A stretch of 36,214 nucleotides of DNA from Salinicola rhizosphaerae (GTDB lineage Bacteria; Pseudomonadota; Gammaproteobacteria; Pseudomonadales; Halomonadaceae), in NCBI RefSeq assembly GCF_014652715.1, contig NZ_BMZI01000004.1, positions 532,225 through 568,438 of the forward strand, given 5' to 3'. A model generated the notes under the pieces. The model saw only the letters and a list, made by a program, of their open reading frames with translations, ran no database searches and was not told where the DNA came from. Both the position numbers and the translations under genes were made by a program. Below, piece by piece: positions 32,516 to 36,214 of the stretch. The first letter of the stretch is position 1, and every line of letters begins with the position of its first letter.

Positions 32516-33166
32516 ATGGGCCAGTGGCTAACATCCAACAGTGCAGCAATCTCGGCGGTAACGGCCATATGCACGTTGTTTGTCTGGCTTTTTTACGCAC
32601 AATTGCTCTATTTGAACTTCAAACGCCAACGCCAGCCCAAGATCATTATCAACCGCGGTGCGGGAAGGGGCCTCGATTCGCGTTGTGTCATCAGCAACAT
32701 GAGTCCGGAGCCCATTTTCATCGAGCATTTGATCGTCGTGATCGATTCCGATAAAGGAGCCATTTCTCAGGATTTGATCGACCTTGAGCAGGGAAACCAT
32801 CGGGACACAGGAGAGGGATTCAGCAACCTCGAGGAAGTCACGCGCCAGGGGCCAATGCTGTCGGGTAGCTACAGCCACATCGGTACGTTCTCCGATATTC
32901 TTGACCGTGTACTGCGCTATCACCAGCTTTCCGCCGGCCAGGTTCAAGTCTCCGATGACAGAACGCTGCGCAGTCTCGAGCTTCGGATCATCGCCATCTA
33001 CGGCAGTGAAGACAAGCCTGTGGGAGCATCGAGATCCTTTGAAATCTCGGCGAGCGATAGCGAGATCGTCCTGACACCGAAATCGATCGATACGCGACGA
33101 TATGCCTCGCGGTTGAAGCGATTGAAGGTACGGCGGTGGATTCGTGAACTAGATGTGTCCGGATAG
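32516..33166 (+). CDS. uncharacterised one-TM protein, paralogue B
   Basis: The 216-residue protein matches the product of 30261 along its length: the same N-terminal membrane helix (AISAVTAICTLFVWLFYAQL), the PKIIINRG segment, CVISNMSPEPIFIEHL, GPMLSGSYSHIGTF, IIAIYGSEDKPVGASRSF and the basic C terminus (RRWIRELD). It lacks the Gln-rich acidic insert of paralogue A. The ribosome site GAGAGGG is much stronger than that of paralogue A. Codon use is slightly more AT-rich, suggesting either divergence after duplication or separate arrival. Its 3' end is convergent with the decayed usp gene. Function is unknown. Confidence 0.82.
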   Translation: MGQWLTSNSAAISAVTAICTLFVWLFYAQLLYLNFKRQRQPKIIINRGAGRGLDSRCVISNMSPEPIFIEHLIVVIDSDKGAISQDLIDLEQGNHRDTGEGFSNLEEVTRQGPMLSGSYSHIGTFSDILDRVLRYHQLSAGQVQVSDDRTLRSLELRIIAIYGSEDKPVGASRSFEISASDSEIVLTPKSIDTRRYASRLKRLKVRRWIRELDVSG

Positions 33167-33218
33167 CGTTCGATCGCGCTGACCGAGGCCGGATTCGCCA
33201 AGCGAGATTGAAGCCTTG

Positions 33219-33659
33219 GATCGAAGGTCCTGCACTTGGCCCCGTGCGCCACCTTATGCGACACGCTGCCGATCATCAGGCCCCTGAAGTCGCTCAGGCC
33301 TCGACTTCTCATCACGATGGCATTCATATTTGAGCGCTCGGCCTCTGCCATGATCACCCCGGCGGGCGAGCCGACCCGGACGAGTTAGTCCCATTCGTTA
33401 CCGTAGTCGGGACAATTTCGGTTTCGGGCGACGGCTTCCTCGAGGAGTTTATGGCCCTCCTCCAGCGTCGTCTCGGCCGCCGCGGCCTGAATCGCCGCCG
33501 CCACGGTCAGCACTCGCCTCGTGGTAGGTTGGGGTAGGGGCCCCGCACATGCAGCAGATGAAGTTTGCCCTGAACCGGCGCCGCTAGCTGGCAGGCGACC
33601 TGAAGCGCGGCGTGCGAGTCTTTCCAACCATCGATGGGAACCAGCAGTGATTTGAACAT
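33219..33659 (-). pseudogene. universal stress protein (UspA family), decayed
   Basis: Reading leftward from the ATG at 33659 (GAGGTG six bases upstream), the frame begins as a normal Usp (MFKSLLVPIDGWKDSHAALQ, then LAAPVQGKLHLLHV). Near the GGGGCCCC tract at 33537-33544 the similarity switches to another frame (TTLEEGHKLLEEAVARN), which meets a TAA stop at 33387-33385. Past the stop the same frame continues as a typical Usp C terminus (GVIMAEAERSNMNAIVMRSR, GLSDFRGLMIGSVSHKVAHG), with the conserved nucleotide-loop G-x2-G-x9-GS pattern partly intact. So at least one frameshift and one stop have inactivated it. Its promoter still carries a perfect FNR/ANR box, as for oxygen-limited expression of Usp genes in pseudomonads. 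Confidence 0.85.
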
Positions 33660-33739
33660 GGCGCGCACCTCGATAGGAGAGGAATCGATGAAGCGAACGG
33701 CTTCCGAGGTCGAGCGTAAGTGCGCTACCGATTCATCAT

Positions 33740-33753
33740 TTGATCTACATCAA
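33740..33753 (-). promoter_or_regulatory. FNR/ANR binding box of the usp pseudogene
   Basis: On the minus strand this reads TTGATGTAGATCAA, identical in all 14 bases, including the four spacer bases, to the box at 29821-29834. The TACGCT -10 element at 33718-33713 lies 21 bp downstream, as in class II FNR promoters, and transcription would start about 45 bases ahead of the usp ATG. Confidence 0.75.
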
Positions 33754-33870
33754 GAACCGGGCGATCCGCCGTACACAGCCGAGAGCTTGCCTGAAGAGAG
33801 TGAGCATCCGGCTGACAGGGCCAGGCGGTGCTGTACCGTGAGTTCGGTAGTCCGCGGTAGGGGGTTAATA

Positions 33871-33900
33871 TTCCTACGCTAACTATAGTTAATTTCCTAC
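33871..33900. promoter_or_regulatory. TAACTATAGTTA palindrome framed by TTCCTAC direct repeats
   Basis: A perfect 12-bp palindrome (33880-33891) sits between two copies of TTCCTAC (33871-33877, 33894-33900). Its ACTATAGT core equals that of the 14-bp palindrome at 28213. It may be a regulatory site of the following receptor gene or mark a recombination junction. Confidence 0.4.
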
Positions 33901-33978
33901 AAAATCTGCCGATAACGGAGTAGCGGCGGCACGGGCCGTTAGACTTTTTCGGCCCGGCTCCATGAAGTCCTTGCGAAC

Positions 33979-35526
33979 GTGCTAAGGGCGCCGCGGGAGA
34001 CACTCAGCGACCTCTCCAAGATCAACGAGATGTTGTTGGGTAACCGAGTCAAGATCACGGCAGAACAGCGCGACCGTAATCCGGAATCCGCTCGCAAGAC
34101 GGTGCAGGAAGTGGCCGAGAACGACGCCATCCTCGATGCGGCGTGGGCCGATTACTATCCGCGCCGGATTGCCAGCGATCAGGAACGGCAGATCGCGGAT
34201 GACTTCGCTGCTTCCCTGCAGCGCCTCCGAGCGGGCGTGGAATCGCTGAATACCGCGATGATCGGTAACGACTTCGAGGCGGCTCGGCAGATCGCCACGA
34301 CGACGCTACGGGCTGAGTATGCAAAGGCTCTGGGTGCCATCAACGAGCTGATCCAGCGTAATAGCGCGCAGGCCGCCGATGCCTTCTCGGGCGCTGTCTC
34401 ACAGTACGAAACGACTCGCGATATTGTCATCGGTGTGGCCATTGTGGCGGTGCTGCTGGGCATTTTCCTGGCGTGGTGGCTCGTTCGCGGCATCATGACG
34501 CCGCTGGGCAAGGCGCAGGAATTGGCGATCGCCATGGCGGAGGGCCGTCTCGATAACAAAATCGATATCACCTGCAAGGACGAGTTCGGCGACATGCTTC
34601 GCTCGCTGCAGTCGATGGAAGAGAGCTTCTCTCGCGTCGTCATGGCTGTTCGCAACAACGCAGAGTCTGTGAATATCGCTGCGGACGAAATTGCCCAGGG
34701 TACCGACGACTTGAGTCGGCGCACTCAGGAGCAGGCAGCGAGCTTGGAGCAGACGGCGGCCTCGATGGACGAGATCACCTCGACGGTACGGCAGAACGCG
34801 GAGAATGCCGGCGAAGCCGATCGACTGGTCAACGAGGTCAGCCGCCAGGCGAATGCCGGCGGTGCCGTGGCCAGTGAGGCCGTCGAGGCAATGAACGGCA
34901 TCAACGCTTCCAGTCGCAAGATCGCGGGAATCGTCGGTCTCATCGACGAAATTGCCTTCCAGACGAACCTGCTCGCGCTAAATGCTTCCGTCGAAGCGGC
35001 GCGCGCCGGCGAACAGGGACGCGGTTTTGCCGTCGTCGCCAGTGAAGTTCGCAACTTGGCCGGCCGCAGTGCCGAGGCGGCGAAGGATATCAAAGCGCTG
35101 GTGGAAGAAAGTATTCAGCAAGTCGGTCACGGGTCTGACCTGGTCAATCGGGCTGGAAAAACGCTCAAGGATATCGTCGAGGGTGTCCAGCGTGTGACCC
35201 AACTGGTCAGCGAGATAGCCGTAGCGAGCAAGGAGCAGTCTCAAGGAATCGATCAGGTCAATACTGCCGTTTCGCAAATGGACGGTGTGACCCAGCAGAA
35301 CGCCAGCCTGGTCGAGGAATCCAGTGCCGCCAGTCGGTCGCTGCAAAAGCAGGCGGGCGCTCTCTTGAAAGAAGTCTCGTTCTTTCGCGGTGCGGAAACG
35401 GGAACGCCACCGTCCGCATTGCCGCCGCTTGTCGCCTCCCAGCCGGCCGTCGGCCAGAAGGTTCAGCGCCCGCGGGGCGAGCGCAGTGCCAAGCCGGTCG
35501 AAAGCGAGGAGTGGGAAGCTTTCTGA
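33979..35526 (+). CDS. methyl-accepting chemotaxis protein, N-terminally truncated
   Basis: The 515-residue frame contains most of a chemoreceptor: the later helices of a four-helix-bundle ligand domain (about 10-145), one membrane helix (about 149-168, [20 protein letters not shown]), a HAMP domain (about 169-222), and the full signalling hairpin with the conserved tip [20 protein letters not shown]. The C-terminal EEWEAF resembles the CheR/CheB-tethering pentapeptide NWETF. The first membrane helix and first ligand-domain helix are missing, and the frame is closed by a TAG at 33940. The GTG at 33979 has no ribosome site. It is probably a 5'-truncated gene; whether the product is made is doubtful. 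Confidence 0.8.
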   Translation: MLRAPRETLSDLSKINEMLLGNRVKITAEQRDRNPESARKTVQEVAENDAILDAAWADYYPRRIASDQERQIADDFAASLQRLRAGVESLNTAMIGNDFEAARQIATTTLRAEYAKALGAINELIQRNSAQAADAFSGAVSQYETTRDIVIGVAIVAVLLGIFLAWWLVRGIMTPLGKAQELAIAMAEGRLDNKIDITCKDEFGDMLRSLQSMEESFSRVVMAVRNNAESVNIAADEIAQGTDDLSRRTQEQAASLEQTAASMDEITSTVRQNAENAGEADRLVNEVSRQANAGGAVASEAVEAMNGINASSRKIAGIVGLIDEIAFQTNLLALNASVEAARAGEQGRGFAVVASEVRNLAGRSAEAAKDIKALVEESIQQVGHGSDLVNRAGKTLKDIVEGVQRVTQLVSEIAVASKEQSQGIDQVNTAVSQMDGVTQQNASLVEESSAASRSLQKQAGALLKEVSFFRGAETGTPPSALPPLVASQPAVGQKVQRPRGERSAKPVESEEWEAF

Positions 35527-35556
35527 AAACGTGCGCGTTCGATCGTACGGCTTGAT

Positions 35557-35583
35557 AGCGTCCCCCGACGGGGGCGCTTTTTT
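35557..35583 (+). terminator. rho-independent terminator of the chemoreceptor gene
   Basis: AGCG-T-CCCCC (35557-35566) pairs with GGGGG-CGCT (35570-35578) around a GAC loop with one bulged T, followed by six T residues. Confidence 0.88.
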
Positions 35584-35803
35584 GTGCCTTGCCATCCACC
35601 CGCCGGACTACCTGTGGCGTCAAAAGCCGGGCCCGACGGTTTGTCCGATTCCGGCAGCGAGCATTGCTGTCAAAAGCGACAGTTTTTCGCCGAATTTAAT
35701 CACACTCTCCCTATCGTATTGCTGATAGATTCGTTTTCTCTGATCAATGCCGATCGCCCCCCGAGGCTTCCGGCAGGCTTGAGTCACATTCCAGGAGAAC
35801 AGG

Positions 35804-36214
35804 TTGTCCGTCGATCGGAATCTTTCGGAGAGCGAGCAGCAAAAGCTGTCGGCTCTCGGCGCTGAGCGCCTGATGCAGCTCGGCCCTAACCAGTCACTGG
35901 ATAGCCTGACCAAGCTGCTATGCCAGTTGCTCAGCGCGCCTACAAGCCTGGTCACGCTGCTCGGGCCAGAGCGTCAATGGATCAAGGCGAGCCACAATTT
36001 CACACTAACCGAGACGCCGGTCGACACCGCCATCTGCCGACGCACCGTCGAGCGTAACGAGTTGACCATCATCGAAGATACCGCGCTCGATGAAGAGTAC
36101 CGCGACAGCGCGCTGGTGGTCGCCGCGCCTCACATTCGCTTTTACGCCGGTGCCCCGTTGAAAACGCCCGAAGGCAGGGCATTCGGCTGCATGTGCGTGA
36201 TTGGCTACGAGCCG
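35804..36214 (+). CDS. GAF-domain signalling protein, 3' end beyond the window
   Basis: A frame starts with TTG at 35804, six bases after AGGAG, and is open to the window edge (137 codons). The product (SVDRNLSESEQQKLSALGAE, then LLCQLLSAPTSLVTLLGPER) is a GAF domain of the type used as N-terminal sensor in diguanylate cyclases and histidine kinases, with the typical stretches TPVDTAICRRTV, DTALDEEYRDSALV and IRFYAGAPLKTPEGRAFGCM. The output domain lies outside the window, so kinase, GGDEF or EAL cannot be decided. It is downstream of the chemoreceptor gene, separated by its terminator. Confidence 0.8.
   Translation, partial: MSVDRNLSESEQQKLSALGAERLMQLGPNQSLDSLTKLLCQLLSAPTSLVTLLGPERQWIKASHNFTLTETPVDTAICRRTVERNELTIIEDTALDEEYRDSALVVAAPHIRFYAGAPLKTPEGRAFGCMCVIGYEP

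Larger units (their letters stand above)
33660..33978. other. usp upstream region and MCP junction
   Basis: This 319-bp stretch contains the usp promoter with its FNR/ANR box (33740-33753), a TACGCT -10 on the minus strand (33718-33713) 21 bp from the box, and the TAACTATAGTTA palindrome framed by TTCCTAC direct repeats. A plus-strand frame from ATG 33688 with a good ribosome site crosses the promoter and shows no protein features. The loss of the receptor's first helix suggests that a deletion junction lies here. Confidence 0.45.

Noticed and set aside
33688-33882. 64-codon plus-strand frame with a good ribosome-site-like AGGAG
   Set aside because: The frame crosses the usp promoter and its ANR box, and the product is low-complexity without any protein feature; the AGGAG is probably chance.

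Overview
The window looks like a chromosomal piece of a GC-rich halophilic gammaproteobacterium, most likely a member of the Halomonadaceae (Halomonas, Salinicola or a close relative). I infer this from the gene families and their order: fabV-type enoyl reductase, a GlxA-type AraC regulator, ampD, a homodimeric-type aceE with a three-lipoyl aceF, then adk-tsaB-uppP-rsmJ, plus the carboxynorspermidine synthase/decarboxylase pair. No database search was possible, so the genus is a guess.

Layout. 1-7600 holds mixed small genes: an orphan minus-strand terminator, two hypothetical proteins, a Crp/Fnr-family regulator, an AhpD-like protein, a DUF883 glycine-zipper membrane protein, a LysE-type exporter, aidB, a NUDIX hydrolase, a glutathione peroxidase and a small conserved-looking protein. 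7768-15915 is core metabolism and cell envelope: fabV, an AraC/GlxA regulator, ampD, aceE, aceF. 16213-19301 is adk, tsaB, uppP, rsmJ, the last two joined by an ATGA overlap. 19350-22158 (minus) holds an NlpE-like lipoprotein and an ars operon (arsR, a frameshifted arsC, a possible small ORF, arsB). 22358-22756 is a CsbD-like membrane protein whose stop codon lies in the target duplication of a 143-bp MITE-like element. 23183-25543 is the alternative spermidine/norspermidine pathway pair. 25544-29745 holds a HbpS/GlcG-like protein, a VOC protein, two overlapping mini zinc-ribbon genes and a Tat-exported amidohydrolase.

The most interesting part is 29746-34000. A perfect FNR/ANR box (TTGAT-N4-ATCAA) stands just upstream of a stretch that folds into hairpins presenting AGGGA, AGGAC and AGGGA in their loops, carries seven GGA motifs in about 100 nt, and ends in a 10-bp GC stem with a T-rich tail. 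I read this as an unannotated CsrA/RsmA-sequestering small RNA, apparently under oxygen control. The identical 14-mer box occurs again, in the opposite orientation, upstream of a universal-stress-protein gene that has become a pseudogene. Between the two boxes lie two paralogous one-TM proteins of unknown function flanking a DUF2076 protein. After the decayed usp gene comes a chemotaxis receptor lacking its first membrane segment, and then the start of a GAF-domain protein that runs off the window.

General stress is a recurring theme: CsbD and DUF883 membrane-anchored proteins with CTACGCT (RpoS-like) -10 elements, Usp, aidB, glutathione peroxidase, AhpD-like, NlpE-like and ars genes. No tRNA, rRNA, CRISPR array or full-length transposase gene was seen.
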